From positions 5,862,001-5,926,000 of the forward strand of contig BSYO01000025.1 of NCBI GenBank assembly GCA_033239525.1: a stretch of DNA of 64,000 nucleotides, read 5' to 3'. A model generated the notes under the pieces. That model did not search any database. It was not told where the DNA came from and worked only from the letters and a program-made list of their open reading frames with translations. Shown here one piece after another: positions 12,366 to 23,462 of the stretch (positions within the stretch are counted from its first letter, which is position 1; each line of letters starts with the position of its first letter). Position numbers and translations under genes: made by a program. This stretch comes from Nepenthes gracilis (lineage: Eukaryota; Streptophyta; Magnoliopsida; Caryophyllales; Nepenthaceae).

Positions 12366-13467
12366 CGGTGAAACCCTGGACGCAGATCCAACAACGCCTA
12401 AAAATGGAAACCGAGCACAACTCTAATCGGACCCCTTCGTTATTTAAAGAGGACATTGGTGTTAAGAAGGGGGGAAGAAGAAGCCACCGTCTGGAGTCAT
12501 ACTTGCCGTTGCCATCATTGATCAAAGCCAAAGCCGCCATCACCAATCCGAACCGACCGCTTTAGTTAAAGCTGTCGCCACTATTACCCAGGCCGTCGTT
12601 GATGTTGCTACTGAGCCGAAGCCGAGGCCACCATCGCAAACCCTAGCCATCGCTCCAGGAAAGTGAATCCCGTTTACTATCATTTCTACTTAATTTGCAA
12701 GTGAATCCCCCTACTATTATTTCTCCTCTGATTTGCAAGTGAATCCTGTTTGCTATCATTTCTACTCAATTTGCAAGTGAAATCCCTCTACTGTCATTTC
12801 TTCTCTAATTGTAAGTGATTTCCCATTTTATTGTCATTTCTCTTCGTGCTTACAAAACTGCTTCTTCTCTCTCTCTCCCTAAATCCACCATTTATGATGT
12901 GTAAATTTGGGCTATGGGTGTGCATTGGGAAATTGATGAGGGAACCGAATGTTAGTGTGTTTGTGACCGATTTAAAAATCGGGTGAGAAAACAGGGGCTT
13001 TGTGCTCTGTTTTTGGCCGAGATTTGATGGGTGAAAGGTTGATAATATTTGGGGTATTTGTCGTGCTCTGTATGGGTGAACGGACAGAATTGTGTGGGTA
13101 TTAATTGTGTGTGGAAGTAGTGTGTGCCGTGTGCTGTGTGCTACGGTGCGTGTGTTGGTGAGTGGGAAGCAGCAGAGCTGCTGTGCGTGTATGTCTATGG
13201 AAGCAGAAAGCTGCTGCTGTGTGTGTGCATATTGGTTGCATGTGTGGCGTCGTGTGTGTGTTGGTGTGAGGGAAACAGCAACTGAAGTGGCTAAGTGCAT
13301 GTGTGCATGCAAAGCTTTGCCTGAGCTGTGTGTGTGTGGAGAGCAGCAGAAGTTGCTACGTGAGGTTTGGTGTGGCTGTGTGTTGGTGGGCCATGGGTCG
13401 GATTGATTTGGTTTGAGTGTGTGTGCGTGTGGAGTGGAGTTGGTGGATGGCAGTTTGTGTGTATACG

Positions 13468-13475
13468 TGTGTGTA

Positions 13476-13510
<35 letters not shown>

Positions 13511-13523
13511 GGGTGTATATTGT

Positions 13524-13554
<31 letters not shown>

Positions 13555-13625
13555 GGGAGTATATTGATGTATTAGTGTAGATATATATATGTATTGATAT
13601 ATATATATATATATATATATATATG
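13468..13625. repeat. TA and GT dinucleotide repeats
   Basis: Three (TA)n runs separated by short spacers, preceded by a GT-rich stretch from about 13080. Low-complexity part of the solo LTR. Confidence 0.85.
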
Positions 13626-15235
13626 CTGTGGGCAAATACCATACATATATTGAACAGGATTGTATGTTGAGGATGGATGTTAATAAAATGGATATAAAAT
13701 ATGTGGAAAGGGGTTGTATGTGCGGAGAACCGTAACGTGACCGTGAATGTTTAAATTGTTGCAGATGGACAACCTATTTATGTTGGAATTAGTTACTTCA
13801 TGTGATAAATTAAATGTTGACCTTAGTAGTAGGTATTGAACCAGAATAGAATGAAAGAACAGTTAAAGTGGTTGAGTTAAGTATATAAATAATAATTCAG
13901 TCTATGTTTATTCTTTCATCGTTCTGTGATAAATTTCTTTGTGTTAGATTTGATGGAGCGAGTACGGTCTGTGTCAGCACCGAACGACGTTCCTATCATT
14001 GATGTTGCAAAGCTTTCTTTGCGTTATATTCGGTTATGTGAGTATTTAAATTGTGGGTTTCCTACGGTCAAGGTAAAGGAAAGCGTATAAAAACCCTAAG
14101 GTATCTAGTCGAATAGGACGCTACGACACCTTAACGTGGTCTACACTTATCCGATACTAATTTTCGTATCATGGTGATAATGAGATATATTGTTTATTTC
14201 GGAGGGATGCTTATAGCCATGTGACCATCGTAAGAGATGATATCTGGGATATCATTTGGCGAGGGGTATCATGGGTGGTGTCAACATGCTACGGGTACAG
14301 CCACTGGGAGGATTGTAAGGGTAGTTGGATACCATGGATAACCTCGTTGCACTTATCCAACCGTTGGGACGTAAATACGCAGCATTTGGATCGATAGCAG
14401 AATAAGGTCCAAGGAGATTCACTGTGATGTTTTATCATTGTTGATACCTCATGAGTTTGGGATTCAATGGAATCGATGAGTTATATTCGGTAGAATCCAT
14501 GTGTCAGATTTTACGCTATCCGGATTCTGTGGAATCCATGTTGTTATTATTATTTGATATTCAGGTTATTCACGCTGACACTTGGATCAGGGAATCCCTA
14601 CTCATTTGTGCTATCAGATTCTAGGGGATTATCGTTATTTATTGGTACTCTTATTATTTTTGTGATATATGGGTCAGGTGTGACCTATCTTACTTAGAGT
14701 CGTATTTACGATGTGTTGAAATTTGTCTCAGATATAGTAGATTGTTAGAGTAATGTTGAGACATTTATAGTTTGATATCAGAGATTATTATCGTTATATA
14801 GCATTTTTTATTATTATGACTTGTTGGGTTTTGGCTCATTCTTATGTTTTCTTGGCTCCAGATTGAGTTAATTGTATAGTGCAGATCGTGGGATCCTACT
14901 TTTGCTACAAGACTTTCAGGTAAAGCGATTTGTGGAGGTTAGATATTATTTATTTGTTGGAGACAAACTAAATGTGTTATTGACAGAAATTGAGTAGTTT
15001 TTATTTGGGTTGTGACCCGTGATTCTTAGTAGTTGTTATTTCGGAATGATTATATAATGTATTGATGAATTTGATAGCTGTTTAATTTAATTGGATTGTC
15101 ATTATGAAATATTATGAATGATTTTAAATTTTGAGGTTTCCGCGTGAGCGGTCTAAGCTATATTTTATATTTTGGGTTCGAGTCGTCACACGGACCTTCA
15201 TGATCAGGACCTTCCAGTTAGTCGGAATCTTCTGT

Positions 15236-15942
15236 GACGTGGGGGACCTAGTCCGAGGGCTCTAGTGCCCCTGTTGCTCCTCTTGCGAATAAGAAGAAGA
15301 AGAAGTTGAAGAAGGAGAGATCTTTGAGGATCGATGAACCGTCTGAGCGGCCAAGGAAGAGTCACCAGATTGAGATTTCGAAGCATCCGGCAACCACTGT
15401 TGTGTCCTCCTCGTCCGATGAAGACAACGCCCAGATTGAGCGTCTCCTTAGGAGGCTGAAACCTTCGTTGGTGGCGCTAGTCCGAGGAGTTGCAGGTGTT
15501 AGACCTTCAGTTATTGCTAAGTCCTCTGGGCAGCCTTTTGAGCCCACGGACCACTGGTGAGGTCTTGGAGTGGATTGATAACCCATCCGAGGACACTATT
15601 GAGAGACAAGCAGTGAGGGAGGCTAAGGAAAGTCATGCTGTTGCGGAGACTATTGAGCTCCTTTACCTTGCAATCCAAATTTTCAGTCCAATAATGACTC
15701 CGTCCGCTGTCCCTGAGGAACCCCTGGTCGAGGACGGCGAAGAGATTTCACATGTAGTTGAAGCATGGACTGGGGCCGAGGATTATTCTAAAGCGGCTGA
15801 GTCCTGATTCTTAGATGAAGTTGCTTCCATCCCTGAGGCTAGAGCTGAGATTTCTCTGATGCAGGAAGCTACGGCCACAAAGCCCAAGGAGCTAGAAGCT
15901 CCCAGAGATGAGAGCACTTCCAGGAGCTCTTTTGTGACCAAC
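15236..15942 (+). pseudogene. Accessory ORF of element B, copy 2, partial exon 1
   Basis: Begins abruptly at GTGGGGGACC, equal to position 10590 of copy 1, so the Transposase_28-like domain is absent. The frame at 15306-15560 reads through RSLRIDEPSERPRKSHQIEISK without the frameshift seen in copy 1. A stop at 15560 and a deletion before the next block follow. It ends at a GT (15943). Confidence 0.65.
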
Positions 15943-16021
15943 GTACTCTTTTATCCTCCTCCAGGCTTTTGTTCTCTTTGGTTCATGTCTTAATGACTTG
16001 TCTTGCTTTTTGCACATTCAG
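15943..16021 (+). other. Probable intron (79 bp) in accessory ORF, copy 2
   Basis: Nearly identical to the intron of copy 1, with GTACTC at the left and CACATTCAG|GAG at the right. Confidence 0.65.
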
Positions 16022-16460
16022 GAGTTGGTCGGCAGCCTTGGCATAATCATTGGTGAGGCTGCCCAGTCTTACGCAAAGCTAGAAGCTTCCAAGTCCTTAG
16101 GGGAGCGTGTCCAAAGTCTAAAGCTCGAGCTCGTTGAAGCCGGAGCAGGAATTCCTTCCTTGAAGGCTTGTTGAGGGAACAGGAGCAATTGAACGTCTCC
16201 CTTAGAGGCATGAATCTGTAGTAGGAGGAGGAGCTCAGAACCTCTCCGAAGCCCACTGACATAGGAACCAGCTTTAGAGCATAAGTACTAGGATGTCGTT
16301 AGCATTTGCCGTTGGGTCATGAGGTTTTTGGTCCCGAGTTTTTCGTTGCCCTGTTTGATCCTTGGAATGCCAGTGGTCAGCACAAGGATAACTTGATTAG
16401 TCTCCCAAAAAGATGGAGGACCCCCGAAACTTCTCAATTAGAACCTTCCAGTCAACTATA
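16022..16460 (+). pseudogene. Accessory ORF of element B, copy 2, exon 2
   Basis: Same coiled-coil exon as 11441-11849 with an early frameshift and stops. It continues past the point where copy 1 is split by the solo LTR, and shows that the sequence at 15191-15235 is the displaced tail of copy 1. Confidence 0.6.
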
Positions 16461-17183
16461 ATCTTCTGGGGAGCCAAGATCCTTAGAGCATCCGGGAGCC
16501 TCAGGGCAGCCAAGGACCCTAGAGCCTTATTGATTTTTGTTGCTCATTTTTTTTATATGTATACTGTTGTACACTTGTCATATATATGAATAAAATTTAT
16601 TTTATTTCAGTGCAATCCCTCTGTTTATTTTACTCAGACTGTTTGAGTGTTTAGTTCTTTTATAACATGCTATAAAGAAACTTGGTTTTTCACTAGCTAA
16701 TTATCTGAACCCTTTGACCGTCTTAGGCTAAAGATGTTACCTCTAGAGTCGTCACATTCTTGCTGTTTTGAGCCCCCCTAAGTTTTTGGGTTCAACCTCT
16801 AGGGTTGCTAGACATCGTGGCCAAGTTTTAAGTTCGACCTCACATGGACGCTCAGGCACAGCTGAGTTTTAAATTTGACCTCTCAGGCCACTTGGTCACA
16901 ACTGAGTTTTGAATTCGACCTCTTGGACCACTCGATCACAACCGAGTTTTGAGTTCAACCTCTTAGACCGCTCGGTCACAGCCGAGTGTTAGAGCAAGTG
17001 AAAGGGACTCTTTTACCTGACTTAGGGGCAGCCTAGGTCTTGTAGATTAATGAAATGAGATGCAATCATTCGATAAAATATAATACAGTAAATAAGTAAA
17101 AAAGAATTTTATTATATCAACAAAATGTGTTACATGCACATCGCATGATGTATTTTGCCTTACCTGGACGTTTGTACATATAG
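16461..17183. other. 3' spacer of element B
   Basis: Non-coding stretch between the pol stop and the accessory ORF, AT-rich near 16540-16620 and holding the minisatellite. It also carries the conserved block GACTTAGGGGCAGCCTAGG (near 17020-17040), found at the matching place in elements A, C and D. Confidence 0.55.
16824..16984 (-). repeat. Minisatellite in 3' spacer of element B (4 units, 40-41 bp)
   Basis: Units start at 16824, 16865, 16905 and 16945, each beginning AGTTTT on the plus strand. On the element's own strand they read AAACTCGG...AGCGG...GGTCGAA, which aligns with the repeat of element A. Confidence 0.75.
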
Positions 17184-18340
17184 TTATTGATAATATTTTT
17201 TGAGGTGTGCGGCATTCCACGTTTGTGGGATTAGTCTACCTTCTTCGGTGCGCAAGTTGTAGGCCCTATTTTGAAGGATGGCCGAGATCAGGAACGACCC
17301 TTCCCAATTTGGGGAGAGTTTATTTCGCTGATGTTTTTACCCGTGGCCTCAATGTTCCTCAGCACTAGGTTCCCCACTTCGAATCATTTTGCCTTCACCT
17401 TCTTATTATAGTATCAGGCTACCCTCTATTGCTACATCGTAGTTCTAGGCCTTGCAAGGTCTTGTGCTTTCTCGAGTAGATCGAGATTCTCATGAAGTCT
17501 CTGATCGTTATCGCTCGAATCGAATCACTCGACTTGAAGACTTCACAGTCCGACCTCCACTTGAATGACTGCCTCCACCCCATAACACAGGCTGAAGGGT
17601 GTTTCTCTTGTGGGCTCCCATGGTGTCATTCTATATGACCAGAGAATGGACGGCAACTCGTGCACCCATGAGCCCCCAGAGTATTCTAGCTTTGTCTTTA
17701 GTCTGTGTAAAATCAAACGATTCGTGACCTCCACTTGGCCATTGCTCTGCGGGCATGCGATTTACGTGTGGACCAATTTCATTCTCACGGTAGTACAGTA
17801 CTTCGTGAACTGCTTTCCTATAAGCTGAGTCCCATTGTCAGTCACAATACACTCGGGAATCCCAAACCTACACAATATTTTGCCAAACGAACTCTGTGGC
17901 ATTTTGCTCTGTGATTCTTGCTAGTGGCATTGCTTCGATCCATTTGGTGAAGCAGTCTATTTCAAAAACTAGGAACTTTCTTTGCTCAGCTGCTGTTGAA
18001 AGAGGCCCGAGTATGTCTAGCTCCCATCGAGCAAAGGGCTAGAGTGATTGCAGTGCTCAAAGTTTTATGTGGGGGTTGGTGAACCATGTTACCATGGACT
18101 TGGTAGTTTTTACATTTGCGTACGAAGTCCATGGTGCCATATTTCATGATCGGCCAGTAGTACCCTTTCCTATTGAGCTTGAAAGTAAGGTTCTTACCCC
18201 CAATGTGTGATCCATAAATTCCGATGTGCACTTCTTAGAGAGCGTAATCTGCCTCCTTGGGAGTGAGACACCTTAGATATGGGGTGGAGAATCCACGCTG
18301 GTATAATTGGCTGTCCATAACAGTGTACCAACCCCCTGTC
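17184..18340 (-). pseudogene. Integrase of element B (broken)
   Basis: The zinc region is readable at 18231-17986 as HIGIYGSHIGGKNL...FVRKCKNYQVHG; the second cysteine of the CxxC pair is tyrosine, so a zinc ligand is lost. Further on, the segment around 17734-17543 reads LPSILWSYRMTPWEPTRETPF, typical of the integrase C-terminal half. The gene ends WNAAHLKKYYQ with a TAA at 17184-17186, matching element C. Frameshifts lie between the pieces. Confidence 0.85.
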
Positions 18341-19330
18341 TTCTTCACTCTCTTGGCTTCGTCCACGTCCTCGGGCAATGTTCTGTTGGACAAATACCCC
18401 AAGTAGGGAGTCATCCAGTTGTTGGCACTCAAGTCCTGTATCACTTTTGGCTCAAGATCTTTGATGCTGGGCTTCTCAAGGACCTCGTGCATCCCTCGGA
18501 CATATTGCTCTAGGTCTCTGGATGCTGCTTCCCTTTTCAGCAAGTCGGCCTTCCCATTTTTTTCTCTTGGGATGTGGATAATTTTTACCTTTTCAAATTC
18601 TACAGTCAAACCTTAGACCTTTAAGAGGTATTTAGAGAGCTGTGGGCTGTTGACCGCAAAATGTCCGCAGACTTGGTTGACTAATAACTTCGAGTCACTG
18701 AAGACAATTAAACTTTTGGCTGAGCATTCCTTGGCTAACCGGAGTCCTGCTAGCAGTACCTCGTACTCCATAGTGTTGTTGGTTGTTGGAAACTCTAGGA
18801 TCATCGAATATTTTATCTCTGACCATCAGTTGTTCTCAACATAACACTAGCTGCACAGCTATCTTTCATTAAAGAGTCATCCACGTGCAGCGTCCATGTC
18901 GGTATGCCACTTGGCTCATTTGCACCATGAAGGCCTAGATCACCAAGGGCTGGGGTCGTTTCGACGATAAAGTCCACCAGGGCCTGACCTTTCAAGGCTG
19001 ACCTTGGACGAAATTCTATGTCAAACTCTCCCAACTTAATGACCCACTTGACTAGCTATCCTGATATCTCGGGCTTCTGCAAGATAGCTCTCAAGGGTTG
19101 ACTAGTTAGGACTACTACTTTGTGCACCTGGAAGTATGGTCTTAGCTTCCGAGTGGAGTACACGAGCCCCAAAGCTACCTTCTCTATATGGGGATACCTG
19201 GTCTCTGTGTCAACTAGAGTTTTGCTCACATAGTACACAAGATGCTGCCTGTCGTACTGCTGTTGTACCAACACCGAGCTTAAGGTCGTGTCGGACACAG
19301 CGAGATACAAATATAGCTTTTCGCCTGGCT
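18341..19330 (-). pseudogene. RNase H of element B (broken)
   Basis: 19310-19056 reads LYLAVSDTTLSSVLVQQQ and YYVSKTLVDTETRYPHIEK, the N-terminal RNase H block. 19034-18813 reads GEFDIEFRPRSALKGQALVDF and WTLHVDDS. 18804-18613 reads EYEVLLAGLRLAKECS and FSDSKLLVNQV, placing the acidic catalytic residues. Broken by a few stops and frameshifts only. Confidence 0.85.
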
Positions 19331-20420
19331 AGAGAGAAGCTAAGAGAGGAGGATTTCACAGATAGTCTTTGAGTCCTCAAAATGCCTCCTCATAGTCATT
19401 ACTCCACTGGAAGCAGTTGGTCTTTGTCCCTCTCAAGGCTTGGAAAAATGGCAAGTATTTCTCAGCCGATTTGGCCAAGAAGCGAGAGAGAGCAGCTATC
19501 CATCCAATGATCTTTTGGACTTTTTTCACTGTCCAAGGGGATTTCATCTCAAGGATAACCTTAATCTTTTTGGGTTCGCCTCAATCCCTCGGTGTGAAAT
19601 AATATATCCTAAGAACTTTCTAAATGCCACTCCAAATATACACTTAGTTGGGTTGAGTTTCATCTGGTGGGCTCTTACGATGCTGAAGGTCTCATCCAGA
19701 TATTCGACGTGGTGGTCGATTATTTTGCTTTTGGCGAGCATGTCTCCACGTAGACCTCCACATTTCGTCCAATTTGGTCCAAGAATATCTTATTCACGAG
19801 CCACTAATAGTACATCATTTGGTCCGATATGAATGATGTGTGCTCCTCGTCTTCGGGGCTCATCATTATTTAGTTGTAGCCTGAGTACGCATCTATGAAA
19901 CTTAAAAGTTCATGGCTGGACGTCGAGTCTACAAGTTGATCAATTCTAGGCCGAGGGAAGCTATCCTTGGGGCATGCTTTATTGAGGTCCATAAAGTCCA
20001 CGCACATCCTCCACTTTCCGTTGTTATTCTTCACCATGACCACATTTAATAGCCAGTCCAGGTACTACACCTCCAAGATAAATCCAATATCCAGGAGCTT
20101 CTTCGCTTCCTCTCATATGGCCACCAGTTTCTCGGCACAATAATTTCTACGTTTCTGCCGGATGAGCCTGTGATAGGAATCTAGGCCCAACTTATAGACC
20201 ATTATTTTAATTGAGATTCCCGCCATGTCACTTGGCACCCAAGCAAAAACGTCCGAATTCTTTCAAAAGAAACTGATAAGTTGGTCTTGGACAAAGGCAA
20301 AGAGTTTCCTATCTAGACATACTTCTCAGGATCTCTAGGATCCAACGGGACTCAGACAGTTGGCTCTCCGAGTTGTACCTGCACCAATGTCACTTCATCT
20401 CGTAGGTCAAGGTCTTTAAG
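19331..20420 (-). pseudogene. Reverse transcriptase of element B (broken)
   Basis: RT blocks for VNKACPKDSFPRPRI-like and SFIDAYSGYN-like sequence lie between about 20010 and 19860. The connection starts at 19741 with HQMKLNPTKCIFGV and FLGYIISHRGIEANP. The YVDD motif at about 19741-19757 is destroyed: the DNA reads TACGTGGAGACATGCTC, one base short of the expected TACGTGGA-C-GACATGCTC. Confidence 0.8.
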
Positions 20421-20559
20421 AGGCTAGGGAAGAGGTGTATGTGTGACTTAAGTAAAGTAACATGTCCATCCGGCAGCCTGGTCTCCGAGGACCTCCCCAA
20501 TCCCTAATGGAGTTGGAAACTTCATCTTTAAATGTGGGATGAAAGTAATAGCACCGAAG

Positions 20560-21032
20560 GAGGTCAAATAAGGACGTCCGATAATTACATTGTAGACTGA
20601 CGAAAGTCTACTACCAGAAATGTGAGAACCTTAGACGCCATCCTCGGGTACGTTCTAAGTGTGACTTCTAATTGGATGACACCCTGAACTGGAACTAGCT
20701 CATTGTCAAGTCTGTAAAATGGTCCCTCAATTGCTCTCATTTGACTTCTATTAAGTCCTAATTTAAAATAAGTATCAAGATAAAGTAAATTTTCAAGAAT
20801 TTTTATTATCAACAAAGATATGTTTCATTTGGTAGTCATTCACTTCATCTGAAACGAGTGCAGTTATAACCAAGGGGTCAGAATGGGGGAAAGTTACATA
20901 TGCCATGTCTTCGTCACTAAAACTAATAACTTCATCCCTATCTCCTACCCTTGGTCTCTTTGCTATAATGATCTCCCTAGTGTTTTCACGGGTTGGGCGA
21001 GTTAATATCATGTTGACAACCTCCGCGGCCAC
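20560..21032 (-). pseudogene. Protease region of element B (broken)
   Basis: Begins with VISFSDEDMAYVTFPHSDPLVITALVSDE and YQMKHIFVDNKNS, so the DNGSS active site of element C is DNKNS here. After a frame change it continues LGLNRSQMRAIEGPFYRLDNEL and EVTLRTYPRMASKVLTFLVVD. Same block order as the intact protease frame of element C. Confidence 0.8.
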
Positions 21033-22584
21033 TCAGTTCCTTGGAGGGTCTACGTCCTCATCACCTACTATAGGAGAAGGTTGTCCGGGCCTTTGTAGGA
21101 AACGGTCAAGGTGGCCCCTCCTTATTAGTTCATCAATCTCCTTTTGTAACGTCTGGCCTTCCTCCGTACTGTGGCCTCCACTATGATGGAAATGACAATA
21201 CTTTGACTGGTCTCCATCGTCTTGATTTTTTAGCTCCTTGGGCCATTTTAAAAACTTCTCGTCCCAAATCTGTACCAAGATATTTGTACGGGTGTCATTC
21301 AGGGGATTCAAGCTCACGGGCCTGGGCTCCCTCCAAACGACCTGCTCAGACTTGTGCTACTTCTTCATTGCCTGGGGACTATGAAGCTCCCTGCCTTTTC
21401 ACTTTCTTTCCACCACCCTGAGGTGGAAGTTTTCGTCCTTCTCTAGTCTCTTCACATCGTTGGCTTCATCGGTCGCGATGTATGCTCTCGCCATAGTCTC
21501 GACCTTTGTGAATGTCCGGGGTCCTTTGTGGATAAGGTGCTTGAAGAAAGCTCATCCCTCCGGGGAAGATAAAAACATGTTCAGCTTTACCCCATCGGCC
21601 AGCTTTGGGATCTGTCTGGCCTTAGCTATGAAACGGGCTAGGAATCTCCTCAAACTTTCCTTGGCGCCTTACTTCACGCCAGTAAGGTGCCAAGGCTACT
21701 TTTTAATCCTCCTGCTGGAGGCAAACTGTGAGAAGAAACTTGCTGCCAGCTCATTGAATGATTGAATGGAATTGACTAGCAATTCACACAAAAATGAGCA
21801 TCAACGGGAAGTATTGACACATGATCATCTCATCCAAGTCTTGAAGTCTAAGATGCTCACAGAAATGATCAAGATGGTCCATTGGATCAGCGCTCCTGTC
21901 GTACACGTCGAGGTTTAGCATCTTAAACTTTGGGGGAAAGGCATCGTCTGAATCTCCATTGTAAATGGAGACTGGCATAGGTCAATTCCGCCACTGTTGT
22001 CTCCACCAAAGACTCGTTGCCAGATTTTTTTCTAGTTTCTCCTCCACACGGGGTTGAGCTACCATCTTCTTCTCGTTGAGGTAATTCCTCAACTCGTAGG
22101 GGTCTTGGACTACTTGCGACTTTTGGTGGCCCCTAACCCTGGGAGGGGTTTCGTCACGAGGAGCCGCCTCTTGAACAACGGGCTCCTGGTTGTTGCGACC
22201 GAACCAAGAATTTTGCCTTTCTGGGCTCTCATTTTGGACTCGAGGACCTAAACGACCTTCTAGTCGTTGAGGGATTTTGCTGCTCGAGGCTACTTGAGTC
22301 CTTGGGCCTTCATGTGGGCCAGCCATCTTGCTTGGATTCTTCTTCCTTTGCCCCCTATTCTGGGACGTCGTGGACTTGGAGGCCTTGGAAGGTGCTCCCT
22401 TGAGCCACTCGTCCATTTTTGAGCAGAGGTTATGGATGGCTTTGGACATGTTGTCCATCCTCGCTGTCAACGCCCGTATGTATGGGACAGGGTGATCTTC
22501 TATCCTGACGCATGCGGTAGGATCGTTGCCATACGAGGCATCATCTCTGATAGGAGCACTGGCTTCTGCTCTCGTGTTCACCAT
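21033..22584 (-). pseudogene. gag of element B (partly open)
   Basis: The start at 22584 reads MVNTRAEASAPIRDD, 72 nt from the LTR. The first 200 codons are open and hydrophilic. The gag core (YDRSADPMDHLDHF at 21900-21860, then an ARAWF-like block) follows after frame changes. The C-terminal piece 21317-21033 reads PLNDTRTNILVQIWDEKFLKWP and a zinc-knuckle-like CHFHHSGGHSTEEG in which the last cysteine is replaced. This is the best preserved gag N-terminus in the window. Confidence 0.85.
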
Positions 22585-22639
22585 TTTCTGACTTATGGAA
22601 AACTTCTAGAAATTGTAAAAAATTGACTTTTAGTCGCTT

Positions 22640-22656
22640 CTCACAGACTACGTCAA
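22640..22656 (-). other. Primer-binding-site region, element B
   Basis: On the minus strand TTGACGTAGTCTGTGAG follows the LTR end AACA directly. It aligns with the PBS regions of elements C and D with a few substitutions. Confidence 0.6.
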
Positions 22657-23044
22657 TGTTGCTTCTACAGATTGGGAGCCCTGTACGAACAAGGATCCAA
22701 GTATGTCTGCCGGTAGGGAGTGCCCGGGTAGAATCCATGCAACACCAAGAACAAAGATGTCCGTTTTAGGATGATGATATTTTATATAATATAGAGACAG
22801 AGGGAGTACGGGGACAACAACACATGAAATTTTTACGTGGAAAACCTAATCTTAAATGAGAAGGAAAAATCATGGGACTTTGGATTTGAGAACTTGTATC
22901 ATTATTACGTTTGGTTACAAAAGATAACGAGATTACAGAGAAGTGAACTGGCGACAATCAAGCCTTTTCACTTTCTTCTTTCTCTCTCTATAACTGTTAT
23001 ACAAGTGTAAATATTAGGATCATTTGTTTGGTACATAGCTAATG

Positions 23045-23052
23045 TATATATA
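23045..23052 (-). promoter_or_regulatory. TATA box of element B LTR
   Basis: TATATATA on the minus strand, 12 bp downstream of the palindrome at 23065-23089. Confidence 0.5.
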
Positions 23053-23064
23053 GTGGGTAAGTCC

Positions 23065-23089
23065 TCCTACGTGGAGTGTCCACGTAGGA
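23065..23089. promoter_or_regulatory. Perfect 11-bp inverted repeat with ACGT core
   Basis: TCCTACGTGGA, three bases, then TCCACGTAGGA. Each arm has a TACGTG/CACGTA core of the type bound by plant bZIP and bHLH factors. The place just upstream of the TATA box suggests a promoter role; this is inference. Confidence 0.45.
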
Positions 23090-23462
23090 TTGGCGTGTCC
23101 AGAAGATCCTGTCACCAACTCTGCAAATCCACCTTGCCGTGTCAGAGACGTTGCGTGCATACGGGCTTGATGTGATGTCGATACTATAGTAATCGTGCGT
23201 GCTGCTGCAGGCCTCATTCCTTCTGTGGTCTGACAGGGTCAGCCACCAAATCCCTGATACGCTGATTCTGTAGGTGTGGTGGTGCTTGAGGATTATCCTT
23301 GAGTCCACGGGCCTTGATGGACTTTGAGTTTATTGCGCCACTTGGACCAACTTGACCACCTGAACCTCCTAGACCTTTTGGATCTACTTAGTCTCCGTGA
23401 TACTCGGGCCCAACTCATGGGAATGAATCCTTTAACTAGGGCTTGGGTATCAGTACCCATCA

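Larger units (their letters stand above)
11850..15190. mobile_element. Solo LTR, chromovirus-like (3.34 kb), inserted in accessory ORF
   Basis: Begins TGTAACACCCCGAATAA and ends GTCGTCACA, with TG...CA termini of the kind seen in Tekay/Del chromovirus LTRs. It is flanked by TGGAC (11845-11849) and CGGAC (15191-15195), a 5-bp target-site duplication with one mismatch. The accessory ORF sequence resumes directly afterwards. No gag-pol is present inside. The strand is not certain, though the TGTAACACC start suggests plus. Confidence 0.75.
9751..23462 (-). mobile_element. Element B: Tat-like retrotransposon, minus strand, with antisense accessory ORF
   Basis: Read on the minus strand: 5' LTR 22657-23462, PBS, gag, PR, RT, RNase H, IN ending at 17184, minisatellite spacer, then an accessory ORF on the plus strand. 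The accessory region is partly duplicated and interrupted by a solo LTR. No 3' LTR is found left of 9750. The interior is moderately decayed: many ORFs of 60-200 codons survive, so it looks younger than element A. The gene order and antisense accessory ORF match elements C, D and E. Confidence 0.85.
22657..23462 (-). repeat. 5' LTR of element B
   Basis: About 806 bp. On the minus strand it starts TGATGGGTACTGATACCC and ends GAAGCAACA next to the PBS. The start resembles those of elements D and E. It contains a TATA box and an adjacent perfect palindrome. It lies 874 bp from the stop codon of the MCTP gene. Confidence 0.65.

Noticed and set aside
12082..12546. Long minus-strand open frames rich in Phe, Leu, Ser and Pro
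   Set aside because: They are the complement of a purine tract and triplet repeat; the residues follow the repeat, not a protein.
13092..13635. Open frames rich in Tyr-Ile or Cys-Val
   Set aside because: Translation of GT and TA dinucleotide repeats inside the solo LTR.
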